Shown here: in pieces, positions 8,681 through 17,750 of the stretch
How the letters are laid out: each line of letters opens with the position of its first letter
Numbering within the stretch: the stretch's first letter is position 1
Source of the DNA: Flavimobilis marinus
GTDB lineage: Bacteria > Actinomycetota > Actinomycetes > Actinomycetales > Cellulomonadaceae
Reading direction: 5' to 3'
NCBI RefSeq assembly: GCF_900113055.1
Contig: NZ_FONZ01000002.1
Span: 732,484-796,483 of the forward strand
Length of the DNA stretch: 64,000 nucleotides
Made by a program: the position numbers and the translations under genes
Notes under the pieces: model-generated
What the model saw: only the letters and a program-made list of their open reading frames with translations
The model's database searches: none
What the model was told of the DNA's origin: nothing

Positions 8681-8753
8681 TACCCCCAACGGGATTTGAA
8701 CCCGTGCTACCGCCGTGAGAGGGCGGCGTCCTAGGCCGCTAGACGATGGGGGC
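8681..8753 (-). tRNA. tRNA-Glu (anticodon CTC)
   Basis: The 73-nt cloverleaf on the minus strand has acceptor GCCCCCA/TGGGGGT (first pair G-U), anticodon arm with CTC in the loop, and T-arm ACGGG-TTCAAAT-CCCGT. CCA is not encoded. It sits 111 bp downstream of tRNA-Gln in the same direction, so the two may be co-transcribed. A strong terminator follows. gltX, encoding its synthetase, lies about 2 kb away. Confidence 0.96.
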
Positions 8754-8864
8754 CTATGTGGCGACTTTCCGGGCTTCCGTAGAGGCCCTTCGGTCTTGCC
8801 GAGTCAAAATCCTACCGCATGATCTTCGTGGTCGTGACCACTCGATCCGCTGAAGAATTCTGCG

Positions 8865-8936
8865 CTGGGGTACCAGGACTCGAACCTAGAATGACGGTAC
8901 CAGAAACCGTTGTGTTGCCAATTACACCATACCCCA
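8865..8936 (-). tRNA. tRNA-Gln (anticodon CTG)
   Basis: The 72-nt minus-strand cloverleaf has acceptor TGGGGTA/TACCCCA, an anticodon stem ACGGT/ACCGT with loop TTCTGGT (anticodon CTG), and the T-loop TTCGAGT. CCA is not encoded. The 111 bp before tRNA-Glu and the 243 bp up to the next gene show no further gene. In Actinobacteria this tRNA is normally charged with Glu by GluRS and amidated by GatCAB, both encoded in this window. Confidence 0.95.
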
Positions 8937-9179
8937 ATGGGTATAACTCCCGATTTGCCCGGACCATTCAACACCTCCAGGGAGGTCTTGCGTGGCCCCG
9001 AAACCGGGGGTCGTACCGTCGGAAGACTCTACCCGACACATCGGCAGGTGCCAAACCAGCCTCCGCCCTCCCGGCTCTCGCATGCGCACCGTCACAGTCC
9101 GATCACCCTCAGGTCACAGCTCGGCCGAGGCAGCGCCCCGGACCCGGCCCCGCCGGCCGACCCGTCCTAGGGTCTGCTC

Positions 9180-9827
9180 ATGACGTCCCCCCGCCCTGCG
9201 CCCTCTACGCCCGACGACGTCCGCGTCGCCGCCCGCTGGCTGGCGCACACGCTGAACCAGAGCACGACGACAGCCCTGGACGCGCCGGCGGGCGAGGTGT
9301 CGTGGTCCTGCTGGCGCACCGCGGAGCACGTCGTGGACGACCTCGTCGCGTACGCCCTGCAGGTCGCGAGCGGCGCGCGGCTCGGCTACGTGCCGATCAC
9401 GGGCCCGCGCGGCGAGTCCGAGGTCGTCCGGGTCGCGCCCGCGAGCGGCCCAGCCGGCCTCGCGGAGGCGCTGACCGCGTCGGCGGAGCTCCTCGCCACC
9501 CAGGTCGAGGCGGCTCCCCCGGAGCTGCGCGCCTACCACCCGTTCGGGCTGGCCGACCCGCCAGGCTTTGCCGCGATGGGCGTCGTGGAGATCGTGGTCC
9601 ACGCGCACGACATCCTCGTGGGCCTCGGGCTTGCGCCGCAGGCCTTCCCCGACGGGCTGGCCGAGCGCGCACTGGCCCGCCTCTTCCCCGACGCGCCCCG
9701 CGACACGGAGGCAACCCACGATGCGCTGCTGCTGTGGTGTACCGGGCGCCTCGCGCTGCCCGGGCGTGACCGGCTGACCCGCTGGCGCTGGGACTCGACA
9801 GTGCGCGAGCCGGCCGGGCAGGGCTAG
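9180..9827 (+). CDS. DinB-like/maleylpyruvate isomerase-family mycothiol-dependent protein (TIGR03083-like)
   Basis: The 215-residue protein resembles the actinobacterial maleylpyruvate isomerase N-terminal (DinB-like four-helix) family, whose characterised members use mycothiol and a bound metal. The pattern supporting this is an early W-x-W/H segment (SWSCWRTAEHVVDDLVAYA, about residues 39-57) and a later EIVVHAHDILVGLG segment. Both provide the His/Glu residues expected for the metal site. It starts at ATG 9180, stands alone between the tRNAs and a convergent HAD gene, and gives no contextual hint of substrate. The assignment is to family only. Confidence 0.6.
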   Translation: MTSPRPAPSTPDDVRVAARWLAHTLNQSTTTALDAPAGEVSWSCWRTAEHVVDDLVAYALQVASGARLGYVPITGPRGESEVVRVAPASGPAGLAEALTASAELLATQVEAAPPELRAYHPFGLADPPGFAAMGVVEIVVHAHDILVGLGLAPQAFPDGLAERALARLFPDAPRDTEATHDALLLWCTGRLALPGRDRLTRWRWDSTVREPAGQG

Positions 9828-9846
9828 GGCGACCCCTACGGGCCGG

Positions 9847-10599
9847 CTACACGCCGAGCAGGTCGGCCAGCGCGGTCAGCGACGGCAGAACCGGGACGTC
9901 GCCCGCCCGCGCGGGGTCCTCCAGGTGCGCTCCCCCGCGCCGCGTCCCCGGTCGGTCGAGCCACGCACCGCGCAGGCCGGCCCGGGTGGCGGCGAGCGCG
10001 TCGATGTCGAGCTCGTCGCCCACGTACACGGTGCGCCCGGGCGCCGTGCCGAGCCGCTCGCACGCGAGGGCGAACACGCGAGGATCAGGTTTCCCGACGC
10101 CGAGGGTGTCGACGCCGACGAGCATGGGGACGCGCTCGAGCCCCACGCGACGCAGCTTGCGCACCTGGTGCTCGACCGAGGCGTTCGACAGCGCCCCGAC
10201 CAGGAGACCGGCCGCGGCGATCCGCTCGACCGCGTCGAGCGCGTCGTCGAACGCCCGCCACGCTCCCTCGAACGCCTCGCCGAACGCCGCGTCCCACGCC
10301 TCGTACTCAGCGTCGTCGATCTGCGGGCCGCCGAACTCGACGTGGAGGGCAGCGATCCGCGCCATGCGCTGGGTGCGGAAGCTCACCTCGCCCCGAGTGT
10401 AGGCGCGGTAGTGACCGCCGACGTCGGCGCGCCAGTGGGCGAGGACGTCGGCGTGCTGGTCGTCGCGCAGGTGGGGCAGGTACACGGCGCTCACCGCGGC
10501 CAGGGCCGCAGCGAACGCCGCACGCGTGTCCACCAGGGTGTCGTCGATATCGAAGAGAACCCCGTCGACGTCGAGGACGCCAGCGACGTCCCCGCGCAC
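9847..10599 (-). CDS. HAD-superfamily hydrolase
   Basis: The 250-residue haloacid-dehalogenase-type phosphatase shows all four motifs: LFDIDDTLVDT (nucleophile Asp, about residues 15-25), GALSNAS (motif II), GVGKPDPRVF (motif III Lys), and VYVGDELDIDALAA (motif IV). A helical cap lies between motifs I and II, as in phosphoglycolate-phosphatase-like enzymes. The start is GTG 10599, only 5 bp after the gltX stop, so the two genes are co-transcribed. The substrate is unknown; house-cleaning phosphatases are often found in such positions. Confidence 0.88.
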   Translation of the reverse strand: MRGDVAGVLDVDGVLFDIDDTLVDTRAAFAAALAAVSAVYLPHLRDDQHADVLAHWRADVGGHYRAYTRGEVSFRTQRMARIAALHVEFGGPQIDDAEYEAWDAAFGEAFEGAWRAFDDALDAVERIAAAGLLVGALSNASVEHQVRKLRRVGLERVPMLVGVDTLGVGKPDPRVFALACERLGTAPGRTVYVGDELDIDALAATRAGLRGAWLDRPGTRRGGAHLEDPARAGDVPVLPSLTALADLLGV

Positions 10600-10604
10600 C
10601 GCCG

Positions 10605-12104
10605 TCAGAGCGTCGCCCGCAGGTTGGCCAGGCGCGTGATCGACGCGTCCTTGCCGAGGATCTCCATGGACTCGAACAGCGGCGGCGAGACCCGGCGGCC
10701 GGTGAGCGCGACGCGCAGCGGCGCGTAGGCGAACTTCGGCTTGATGCCCATCTCCTCGACGAGCGCGGCCTTGAGCGCGTCCTGCTGCGCCGTCGGCGAG
10801 AAGTCGTCGAGGCCGGCAAGGACCTCGACGGCGCGGTCGAGCACGGCGGGTGCGTCGTCCTTGAGCGCCGCCAGGGCCTCGGCCTCGTACTGCACCGCCT
10901 CGTCCCCGACGAACAGGAACCCGAGCATGCCCGGCGCCTCCCCCAGGAGGGTCATGCGTTCCTGGGCGAGCGGCGCCGCGGCGTCGAGCAGGCGGCGCTG
11001 GTCCGCGTCGAGCTCGTCGTAGGTGGCCGCGGCGAGATGGCTGCTGGCGTGCAGGTACGGCACCAGGCGGGCGCGGAAGTCCTCGGGAGCGAGGAGCCGC
11101 AGGTGCGTGGCGTTGATGGCCTCGGCCTTCTTGAGGTCGAAGCGTGCCGGGTTCGGGTTCACGTCGGCGATGTCGAACGCCGCGACGAGCTCCTCGACCG
11201 AGAAGATGTCGCGGTCCGCCGCGATGCTCCAGCCGAGCAGCGAGAGGTAGTTGAGCAGCCCCTCGGGGGTGAAGCCACGCTCACGGTGCAGGAACAGGTT
11301 GGACTCGGGGTCGCGCTTGGACAGCTTCTTGTTGCCCTCACCCATGACGTACGGCAGGTGCCCGAACTGCGGCATCACGCTCGCGACGCCGAGCTCGAGC
11401 AGCGCCCGGTAGAGCACGACCTGGCGCGGGGTCGAGGAGAGCAGGTCCTCGCCGCGCAGCACGTGCGTGATGTTCATCAGGGCGTCGTCGACGGGGTTCA
11501 CCAGCGTGTAGAGGGGCTGGCCGTTGCCGCGGACGATCACGAAGTCGGGCACCGAGCCGGCCTTGAAGGTGACCTCGCCGCGCACGAGGTCGGTGAAGGT
11601 GACGTCCTCGTCGGGCATGCGCAGGCGCAGCACGGGCTCGCGGCCCTCGGCGCGGAACGCGGCCTTCTGCTCGTCGGTGAGCGTGCGGTCGTAGCCGTCG
11701 TAGCCCATCACCGAGGGGCGGCCGGCGGCGGTGTTGCGCGCGGAGATCTCCTCCGGCGTCGAGAACGACTCGTAGGCGTAGCCGCCCTCGACGAGCTTGG
11801 TGATCACGTCCTGGTAGATGTCGCCGCGCTGGGACTGGCGGTAGGGCTCGTGAGGTCCCCCGACCTCGACGCCCTCGTCCCAGTCCATGCCGAGCCAGCG
11901 CATGGCGTCCAGGAGCTGGTCGTAGCTCTCCTGCGAGTCGCGCGCGGCGTCGGTGTCCTCGATCCGGAAGACGAACGTGCCGCCCACGTGCCGCGCGTAG
12001 GCCCAGTTGAACAGCGCCGTGCGGATCAGCCCGACGTGCGGGGTGCCGGTGGGCGACGGGCAGAACCGGACGCGGACGGCGGGGGCGGAAGTCTCGACGG
12101 ACAC
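10605..12104 (-). CDS. gltX: Glutamyl-tRNA synthetase
   Basis: The 499-residue class I synthetase attaches Glu to tRNA-Glu and, where GlnRS is absent, to tRNA-Gln. The HIGH-type motif is [10 protein letters not shown] (about residues 14-23), the zinc-less middle follows, and the KMSKS equivalent is KKLSKRD. The start is GTG 12104, with AGG 6 bp upstream; frames upstream are non-conserved. An HAD phosphatase follows 5 bp downstream. A FAH-family hydrolase, a common neighbour of gltX in Actinobacteria, lies upstream but is separated by an opposing lipoprotein gene. Confidence 0.96.
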   Translation of the reverse strand: MSVETSAPAVRVRFCPSPTGTPHVGLIRTALFNWAYARHVGGTFVFRIEDTDAARDSQESYDQLLDAMRWLGMDWDEGVEVGGPHEPYRQSQRGDIYQDVITKLVEGGYAYESFSTPEEISARNTAAGRPSVMGYDGYDRTLTDEQKAAFRAEGREPVLRLRMPDEDVTFTDLVRGEVTFKAGSVPDFVIVRGNGQPLYTLVNPVDDALMNITHVLRGEDLLSSTPRQVVLYRALLELGVASVMPQFGHLPYVMGEGNKKLSKRDPESNLFLHRERGFTPEGLLNYLSLLGWSIAADRDIFSVEELVAAFDIADVNPNPARFDLKKAEAINATHLRLLAPEDFRARLVPYLHASSHLAAATYDELDADQRRLLDAAAPLAQERMTLLGEAPGMLGFLFVGDEAVQYEAEALAALKDDAPAVLDRAVEVLAGLDDFSPTAQQDALKAALVEEMGIKPKFAYAPLRVALTGRRVSPPLFESMEILGKDASITRLANLRATL

Positions 12105-12249
12105 AGAGCACCTGAGTTTCAACGACGGGGACGGGAGGGCCCGAGGGCCACGCCCAGCGTACCCAGTGCAATCCGAGTTACGTTGTGGCGAGCAGCGCTC
12201 GGCTGCACGTTCGCCGTCCGTCACGCCCCGCCGCCGACAGGAGCCCACC

Positions 12250-12882
12250 GTGCCGCGTCCACCGTCCACCGCGCTCCGCCGCCCTGCGCGCCGCGCCGTC
12301 GCGCTCGCCCTCGCCACCGGCCTCCTGCTCGCCGCCTGCACGGACGACCCGGAGCCGGCCGAGCCCTCGGCCCCCGCGCCCACGACCACGAGCCCCGCGT
12401 CGACGGTGACGCCCTCGCCGGAGCCGTCGACACCGACGACGCCTGCCGACGACGCGACCGCGGCCCCGAGCCCCTCCGAGACGGCCGAGGCGACCCCGGA
12501 CGCCGACGCCCCGCCCGGCGACGCGGTGGCGGTGCTCACGCTGCGCGGCGGCATGTGCGCCGACGGCACGGAGTGCGAGACCGTGCTCGCCGTCGAGCGG
12601 GACGGCACGTGGACCCGCTCGGAGCAGGGCGTCGTCGTCGGCACGGGCGAGGTGCACCCCGCCGACCTCGAGTGGTGGAGCACCGCGGGGACCGACCTCG
12701 AGCCCGACAGCCTGGTTGCCGGCGAGGCGACCGAGTGCCCGAGCGACGCCGACGGCCGTGAGGTGATCCTCGAGACCGTCACGCGCGACGGCTGGGTGAG
12801 GCTCGAGTCCTGCGAGGTCGAGCTCGCCGAGTCTGAGACGCTCGAACGGCTGGGCCTGCTGCTCGAGGCGACGGAGCTCTAG
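12250..12882 (+). CDS. Secreted lipoprotein of unknown function
   Basis: The 210-residue product starts at GTG 12250 with an Arg-rich n-region, a hydrophobic stretch and a lipobox LLLAAC (about residues 22-27), so it should be a membrane-anchored lipoprotein. A Pro/Thr/Ser/Ala-rich linker of about 60 residues follows. A small C-terminal domain then contains four cysteines ([21 protein letters not shown]), which could form two disulfides outside the cell. I recognise no family. It is divergent from gltX and convergent with the FAH-family gene, and interrupts what would otherwise be a hydrolase-gltX pair. Confidence 0.78.
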   Translation: MPRPPSTALRRPARRAVALALATGLLLAACTDDPEPAEPSAPAPTTTSPASTVTPSPEPSTPTTPADDATAAPSPSETAEATPDADAPPGDAVAVLTLRGGMCADGTECETVLAVERDGTWTRSEQGVVVGTGEVHPADLEWWSTAGTDLEPDSLVAGEATECPSDADGREVILETVTRDGWVRLESCEVELAESETLERLGLLLEATEL

Positions 12883-12922
12883 CCGTCGCCCTCGCACCGG
12901 CGAGAGCGAAGCCGACGGGGCG

Positions 12923-13705
12923 TCAGTCCCGGCGGATCACCGGGTTCATCAGCGTGCCGATGCCCTCGACCTCGCACTCGACGCGGTCGGCGTGCACGAT
13001 CGAGCCGACGCCCGCCGGCGTCCCCGTGAGGATGACGTCGCCGGGCAGCAGGGTGAAGGCGCGCGAGACATAGGAGATCAGGAACCGCACGTCGAAGATC
13101 ATCTGCTCGGTGTGCCCGTCCTGGCGGGCCTCACCGTTGACGCGCGAGCGGACGGCGACGGCGTCGGGGTCCAGGTCGGTCTCGATCCACGGGCCGAGGG
13201 GGCACGAGGAGTCGAAGCCCTTGGCGCGCGCCCACTGCCCGTCGCCCCGCTGGGCGTCGCGCGCGGTGACGTCGTTGGCGACGGTGTAGCCGAAGACCTT
13301 CTCGAGAGCGTGCTCGGGCTCGACGTCCTTCGTGATCTTGCCGATCACGACAGCGAGCTCGGCCTCGTAGCTGACCTCCTGCGAGAACGACGGCAGCACG
13401 ATGGGGTCGTCGGGGCCGACGACCGAGGTGTTGGGCTTGAGGAACAGCAGCGGCTCGGTGGGCACGTCGTTGCCCATCTCCTTGACGTGGTCCGCGTAGT
13501 TGCGCCCGACGCCGACGACCTTGGAGCGCGGGATCACGGGCGCGAGCAGCCGCACGGCGTCGGAGAGCGGGACGCGCTCACCGGTCGGCTTGACCGGCAT
13601 GTAGAGGGGGTCGCCCGTGAGGACGACCAGCTCCTCGGAGCCGGGCTCGCCGTCGACGAGGGCGAAGCGGGGGTCGTTGCCGTTGGTGAATCTCGCGATA
13701 CGCAC
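12923..13705 (-). CDS. Fumarylacetoacetate hydrolase-family protein
   Basis: The 260-residue FAH-superfamily enzyme has the motifs VGVGRNYADHVKEMG (about 65-79), the metal-binding EAELAVVIG (Glu-x-Glu type site), GYTVANDVTARD, and the C-terminal LTGTPAGVG. Family members hydrolyse or isomerise C-C bonds in 2-oxo acids, such as acylpyruvates or oxaloacetate decarboxylation, using Mg2+ or Mn2+. The start is ATG 13705. Actinobacterial genomes often keep such a gene beside gltX, but the biological link is unknown. Confidence 0.88.
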   Translation of the reverse strand: MRIARFTNGNDPRFALVDGEPGSEELVVLTGDPLYMPVKPTGERVPLSDAVRLLAPVIPRSKVVGVGRNYADHVKEMGNDVPTEPLLFLKPNTSVVGPDDPIVLPSFSQEVSYEAELAVVIGKITKDVEPEHALEKVFGYTVANDVTARDAQRGDGQWARAKGFDSSCPLGPWIETDLDPDAVAVRSRVNGEARQDGHTEQMIFDVRFLISYVSRAFTLLPGDVILTGTPAGVGSIVHADRVECEVEGIGTLMNPVIRRD

Positions 13706-13762
13706 GTGGCTACCCTACCCAGCGCACCGCTGGTCCCACCCGCGGTGCGGGGCCCCGCCGGG

Positions 13763-14602
13763 TCACACGCGCGCGAGGATCTCCCCGTGGGTGATCGCGA
13801 ACCAGCCGTCGGGCTCGCTCGCCCACTCGCGCCAGCCGTGGGCGAGCTCCTCGAGCGCGACGTCGTCGGCCAGGCCCGTCTCGCGCGCCTGGATGCCGAA
13901 CTGGGAGGACAGGCAGCGCTGGGCCCACAGGTCGCCCCACCACGCGCGCTCGGCCGGGTTCGCGTAGCACCAGACGCCCGCCGACGCCGTGACGTCGTCG
14001 GGCGTGAAGCCGGCGGCGAGCGTCCACGACAGCAGGCGACGCCCGGCGTCGGGCTCACCGCCGGCCGTGGTCGCCACCTCGTGGTACAGCGTGTTCCACT
14101 CGGTCAGCGCGGCGGACTCCGGGTACCAGGTCATCGCCGCGTAGTCGGCGTCGCGGACCGCCACGAGCCCGCCGGGTCGCGTGACGCGGCGCATCTCGCG
14201 CAGCGCCGCGACCGGGTCGCTGACGTGCTGCAGCACCTGGTGGGCGTGCGCGATGTCGAAGGAGTCGTCGTCGAACGGCAGGGCGTAGACGTCGCCCTGC
14301 ACGAACTCGATGTTGGCGACGCCGGAGCGCTCGGCGAGCGCCCGGGCCTCCTCGAGCACGGCGGCCGACGTGTCGACGCCCGTCACCACACCCGGGCCGA
14401 CGGTCTGGGCGAGGTCCACGGTGATCGTGCCCGGGCCGCAGCCGACGTCGAGGACCCGCAGGCCCTCGGTGAGGTGCGGCAGGAGATAGGCAGCCGAGTT
14501 CTCGGCCGTGCGCCAGCGGTGGGACCGCAGGACCGACTCGTGGTGCCCATGGACGTAGGTGTCGTCGGGCACGTCGGCGGTGGAGGTCGGCTGGGCGCTC
14601 AT
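13763..14602 (-). CDS. Class I SAM-dependent methyltransferase
   Basis: About 279 residues from ATG 14602; a GTG at 14611 in the same frame is an alternative start. The SAM-binding motif VLDVGCGPGTITVDLA is near residues 45-60, motif II GVDTSAAVLEEA follows, and IAHAHQVLQHVSDPVAAL resembles the motif region of UbiE/COQ5-type methyltransferases. GGLVAVRDADYAAM is the post-motif strand. The acceptor cannot be predicted. The gene is divergent from an aldo/keto reductase, with about 80 bp between starts. Confidence 0.88.
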   Translation of the reverse strand: MSAQPTSTADVPDDTYVHGHHESVLRSHRWRTAENSAAYLLPHLTEGLRVLDVGCGPGTITVDLAQTVGPGVVTGVDTSAAVLEEARALAERSGVANIEFVQGDVYALPFDDDSFDIAHAHQVLQHVSDPVAALREMRRVTRPGGLVAVRDADYAAMTWYPESAALTEWNTLYHEVATTAGGEPDAGRRLLSWTLAAGFTPDDVTASAGVWCYANPAERAWWGDLWAQRCLSSQFGIQARETGLADDVALEELAHGWREWASEPDGWFAITHGEILARV

Positions 14603-14685
14603 GGGCGTCACGGTAGGTCCGCGACCACGCTGTGGTCACGCGCCGACCACATGATGGGCGGCTCGGGTCGTCGTAGGTTGGTGCC

Positions 14686-15687
14686 ATGACGACGACCGAC
14701 CCCACCGCCACCGCACCCCTGCAGCGCCGCCTGGGCCGCTCCGGACTGAGCGTGTCTGTCGTCGGCCTCGGCTGCAACAACCTCGGCCGCGCGGGCACCG
14801 CGACCGCGGACCTCGACGGCACCCGCGCCGTCGTGCACGCCGCCCTCGACGCGGGGATCACGTTCTTCGACGTCGCCGACGTCTACGGTCACGAGCCGGG
14901 ACTGTCCGAGGAGCTGCTCGGAGCGGCGCTCGAGGGGCAGCGCGACGACGCGGTGGTCGCGACGAAGTTCGGCATGGACGCGCGCGGGCTGAACGGGCCG
15001 GACCACGGGGCGCGCGGATCGCGGCACTACCTCGTGCGGGCGGTCGAGGGATCGCTGCGGCGGCTGCGCACGGACCGGATCGATCTGCTGCAGCTGCACA
15101 CCCCCGACGTGCAGACACCGATCGAGGAGACCCTGAGCGCGCTCGACGCGCTGGTTCGCGACGGCAAGGTCCGCTATGTCGGGCACTCCAACCACGCCGG
15201 GTGGCAGATCGCCCACGCCGAGCACGTCGCCCGCGCGCTCGGGACCGAGCGGTTCATCTCGAGCCAGAGCCACTACAACCTGCTCGACCGCCGCGCCGAG
15301 CTCGAGGTGGTGCCCGCCGCCCGTGCGTTCGGCCTCGGCGTGCTGCCGTACTTCCCCCTCGCCAACGGCCTGCTCACCGGCAAGTACACCCGGGATCACG
15401 CGCCCGCCGACGGACGGCTCAGCCACGCTAAGCCGCAACTGCTCGAGCGCGCGCCGTGGGAGGCGCTCGAGGCGTTCGCCGACCTCGCTGGGGACCTCGG
15501 CATGCCGCCGGTCGCCCTGGCGTTCTCGTGGCTCGCGGCCCAGGACGTCGTCGCCTCGGTGATCGCCGGCGCCACCCGCCCTGACCAGGTCCGGCAGAAC
15601 GCCGGAGCGGTCCGTGCGCTGGACGGCGCGACGCTCGCGCGCCTCGACGAGATCTTCCCGCCCGCGGAGAAGATCGCGCTGTTCTGA
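14686..15687 (+). CDS. Aldo/keto reductase
   Basis: The 333-residue NADPH-dependent (beta/alpha)8 oxidoreductase has catalytic residues in FFDVADVYG (Asp and Tyr), VVATKFGMD (Lys) and LLQLHTPD (His). The N-terminal signature is RLGRSGLSVSVVGLG, and the C-terminal cofactor segment is SVIAGATRPDQVRQN. It belongs to the YhdN/YajO-like family rather than the potassium-channel beta group. It starts at ATG 14686. The substrate is unknown. Confidence 0.92.
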   Translation: MTTTDPTATAPLQRRLGRSGLSVSVVGLGCNNLGRAGTATADLDGTRAVVHAALDAGITFFDVADVYGHEPGLSEELLGAALEGQRDDAVVATKFGMDARGLNGPDHGARGSRHYLVRAVEGSLRRLRTDRIDLLQLHTPDVQTPIEETLSALDALVRDGKVRYVGHSNHAGWQIAHAEHVARALGTERFISSQSHYNLLDRRAELEVVPAARAFGLGVLPYFPLANGLLTGKYTRDHAPADGRLSHAKPQLLERAPWEALEAFADLAGDLGMPPVALAFSWLAAQDVVASVIAGATRPDQVRQNAGAVRALDGATLARLDEIFPPAEKIALF

Positions 15688-15737
15688 CTCTTCCGGGCGC
15701 GGGGCGGGCGTCGTCGGCGCCCCCGTACCCTGGTCCG

Positions 15738-16673
15738 GTGACCTCGCCGACCCCGCAGCACCTCGAGCCCGAGGTGTGGCGCGCCCGCGAGGCCGCCCAC
15801 GAGGCCCGTGCCGACGCGCTCACCGCCGGGTGGCGTGAGCGCAAGCAGCGCGGCGAGTCGCACGCGATCGAGGACTTCCTCTTCACGTACTACCCCACGC
15901 GCCCGGCCCGGCTGCGGCGCTGGCACCCGGGCGTCGGCGTTACGCTCACGCTGCCCGACGACGTCGGGACCGACCTGCCCGAGCGTGCGGCCTGGCGGTG
16001 GTACCGGCTCGACGGCGGCGGGCTGAGCGTCGACGTCGCCGCGTTCCTCGCCGACCGCGAGGACACGGTGCGCTACGTGCGCGACCTGCTCGCACGGACC
16101 GCTGCGCGCCCGGCGAACGTCGGCTGCTTCGGCCTGCACGAGTGGGCGATGGTCTACCGCGAGCGCGGCACCCGCCACGCGCTGCCGCTGCGACTGGGCC
16201 CCGAGGGGACCGACGCCGTCGTGGACTCCCATCCCGTGCGCTGCAGCCACTTCGACGCGTTCCGGTTCTTCACGCCCGAGGCCGTGGGGCTGAACAAGCT
16301 GCAGCCGACGCGCGCCTCGCAGCCGGAGCTCGAGCAGCCCGGGTGCCTCCACGCCAACATGGACCTGCTCAAGTGGGCCGAGAAGCTCGGGCCAGTCGTC
16401 CCCGGCGAGCTGCTGCTCGACTGCTTCGCGCTCGCCCGCGACGTGCGCACCCTCGACATGCAGGCCTCGCCCTACGACGTGAGCGCGTACGACCTGCCCC
16501 CGGTCGCGATCGAGACGCCCGCCGGCAAGGCCGAGTACTCCGAGCGCCAGCGCGGCTTCGCCGAGCGCGCCGGGGAGCTCCGCGAGCGCCTCGTCGCGGC
16601 GTGCGACGCGGCCCTCGGCAGCACCACGCTCCCCAGCCACCGCCCGACATCTGCCGAGAGGACGCCCTCGTGA
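15738..16673 (+). CDS. Conserved actinobacterial protein, often labelled 3-methyladenine DNA glycosylase
   Basis: The 311-residue protein starts at GTG 15738. It matches, from memory, an actinobacterial family with the motifs EDFLFTYYP, RRWHPGVGV, NVGCFGLHEWAMVYR and CSHFDAFRFFTPEA. That family is labelled 3-methyladenine glycosylase in many genomes without clear homology to known glycosylase folds. The conserved His/Asp/Arg pattern suggests an enzyme, but I see no helix-hairpin-helix or other DNA-repair signature. The stop overlaps the GTG of the next gene by 4 bp, implying translational coupling to a small membrane protein. Confidence 0.6.
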   Translation: MTSPTPQHLEPEVWRAREAAHEARADALTAGWRERKQRGESHAIEDFLFTYYPTRPARLRRWHPGVGVTLTLPDDVGTDLPERAAWRWYRLDGGGLSVDVAAFLADREDTVRYVRDLLARTAARPANVGCFGLHEWAMVYRERGTRHALPLRLGPEGTDAVVDSHPVRCSHFDAFRFFTPEAVGLNKLQPTRASQPELEQPGCLHANMDLLKWAEKLGPVVPGELLLDCFALARDVRTLDMQASPYDVSAYDLPPVAIETPAGKAEYSERQRGFAERAGELRERLVAACDAALGSTTLPSHRPTSAERTPS

Positions 16674-17179
16674 CCACGACCACCGCTCCCCCGTCCGCGT
16701 TCACCCCGCAGCGGTTCTTCCGGAGCGTCGCGCTCGCGGAGGCCGTCACGTGGACGCTCCTGATCGCGGCGATGATCGCCAAGTACGGCTTCGAGGCCGG
16801 GGACCTGCCCGTGCGGGTGGCCGGCGGGCTGCACGGCTTCGTCTTCATCGTCTACGCGTTCACGGCGCTCGTGACCGGCCTGAACCAGCGCTGGGCAGCG
16901 CGCGTGACGGCGGGTGCCGTCGCGACCGCCGTCGTGCCGTGGGCGACCATCCCGTTCGACCGCTGGGCGCACCGGACCGGCCGGCTCGAGGGGCCGTGGC
17001 GCACGCAGGCGACCGCCGACCCGCGCGACGGCACGGTCGTGGACCGCGCGCTGCGCTGGCTGCTCACGCACCCCGTGCTGTTCGTGGTCGGCTTCGTGGT
17101 CACGTGCGTCGTCGTGATGAGCGTGCTGCTCATGCTCGGCCCGCCCACGGAGTGGGGCTCCCGAGCCACGCAGGCCTGA
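16670..17179 (+). CDS. DUF3817-type integral membrane protein
   Basis: The 169-residue membrane protein starts at GTG 16670, overlapping the previous stop (GTGA). Predicted membrane segments lie at about residues 17-37 (SVALAEAVTWTLLIAAMIAK), 47-68, 75-90 and 133-160. The FRSVALAEAVTW and GGLHGFVFIVYAF motifs are typical of DUF3817, found in many Actinobacteria. The function is unknown. The coupling to the preceding conserved gene is the only contextual clue. Confidence 0.75.
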   Translation: MTTTTAPPSAFTPQRFFRSVALAEAVTWTLLIAAMIAKYGFEAGDLPVRVAGGLHGFVFIVYAFTALVTGLNQRWAARVTAGAVATAVVPWATIPFDRWAHRTGRLEGPWRTQATADPRDGTVVDRALRWLLTHPVLFVVGFVVTCVVVMSVLLMLGPPTEWGSRATQA

Positions 17180-17191
17180 GCCGCTGGGCGC

Positions 17192-17647
17192 TCAGCCCGC
17201 GACGACGTCGATCGAGCTCGGCTCAGCGTGGCCCGCGGTGACCTCGACCGTCCCAGTCGTCGCGCCCGCAGGGAGCACGAGCGACGTCGAGAAGCGGCCC
17301 TTGGCGTCGGCGTCAAGTGTGGTGCGCGCGACCTCCTCGCCGGCTTGCCGCAGCACCACGTCGATGCCCGTCAGGGGTACCACCGGCTCGGCGACCTCGC
17401 GGCCATTCACGATCTCCACGGTGTCGTCGCAGTCCGCGGTGAACCAGGTGCCGGAGACGTAGACCTTCTCGCCGGCAGCCACGGCGGCCGGGTAGACCGC
17501 CAGCTGCGGCTGCGCGCAGGCGGCCGAGCTCGCCGGCCCCTGGTTCGCCGACGTCGCCGGGTCTGCGTCGGGGGCGCACCCCGCGAGTCCTGCCATCGTG
17601 ACCACGGCCGCAGCCCCGGCCCACACGCGTCTGCTCGTCGTCGTCAT
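17192..17647 (-). CDS. Small lipoprotein with an immunoglobulin-like domain
   Basis: The 151-residue product starts at ATG 17647. A short Arg-containing n-region precedes the lipobox LAGC (about residues 21-24). The rest is beta-rich, with alternating hydrophobic strands (GEKVYVSGTWF, IDVVLRQAG, GRFSTSLVLPAGATTGTVEVTAG), resembling a small Ig-like or transthyretin-like fold; two cysteines could form a disulfide. I recognise no family. It is divergent from a gene for an unknown 413-residue protein, with a 103-bp shared gap. Confidence 0.7.
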   Translation of the reverse strand: MTTTSRRVWAGAAAVVTMAGLAGCAPDADPATSANQGPASSAACAQPQLAVYPAAVAAGEKVYVSGTWFTADCDDTVEIVNGREVAEPVVPLTGIDVVLRQAGEEVARTTLDADAKGRFSTSLVLPAGATTGTVEVTAGHAEPSSIDVVAG

Positions 17648-17750
17648 GACTGCCCCCGTAGTCGCCCCCGTGCGCCAACCCTCGACGCTGTCCGGCGAGT
17701 CTCCCACCGCCGGACCAGCGACGTCCACCCCTGCTGGTATAAACGCCTCC

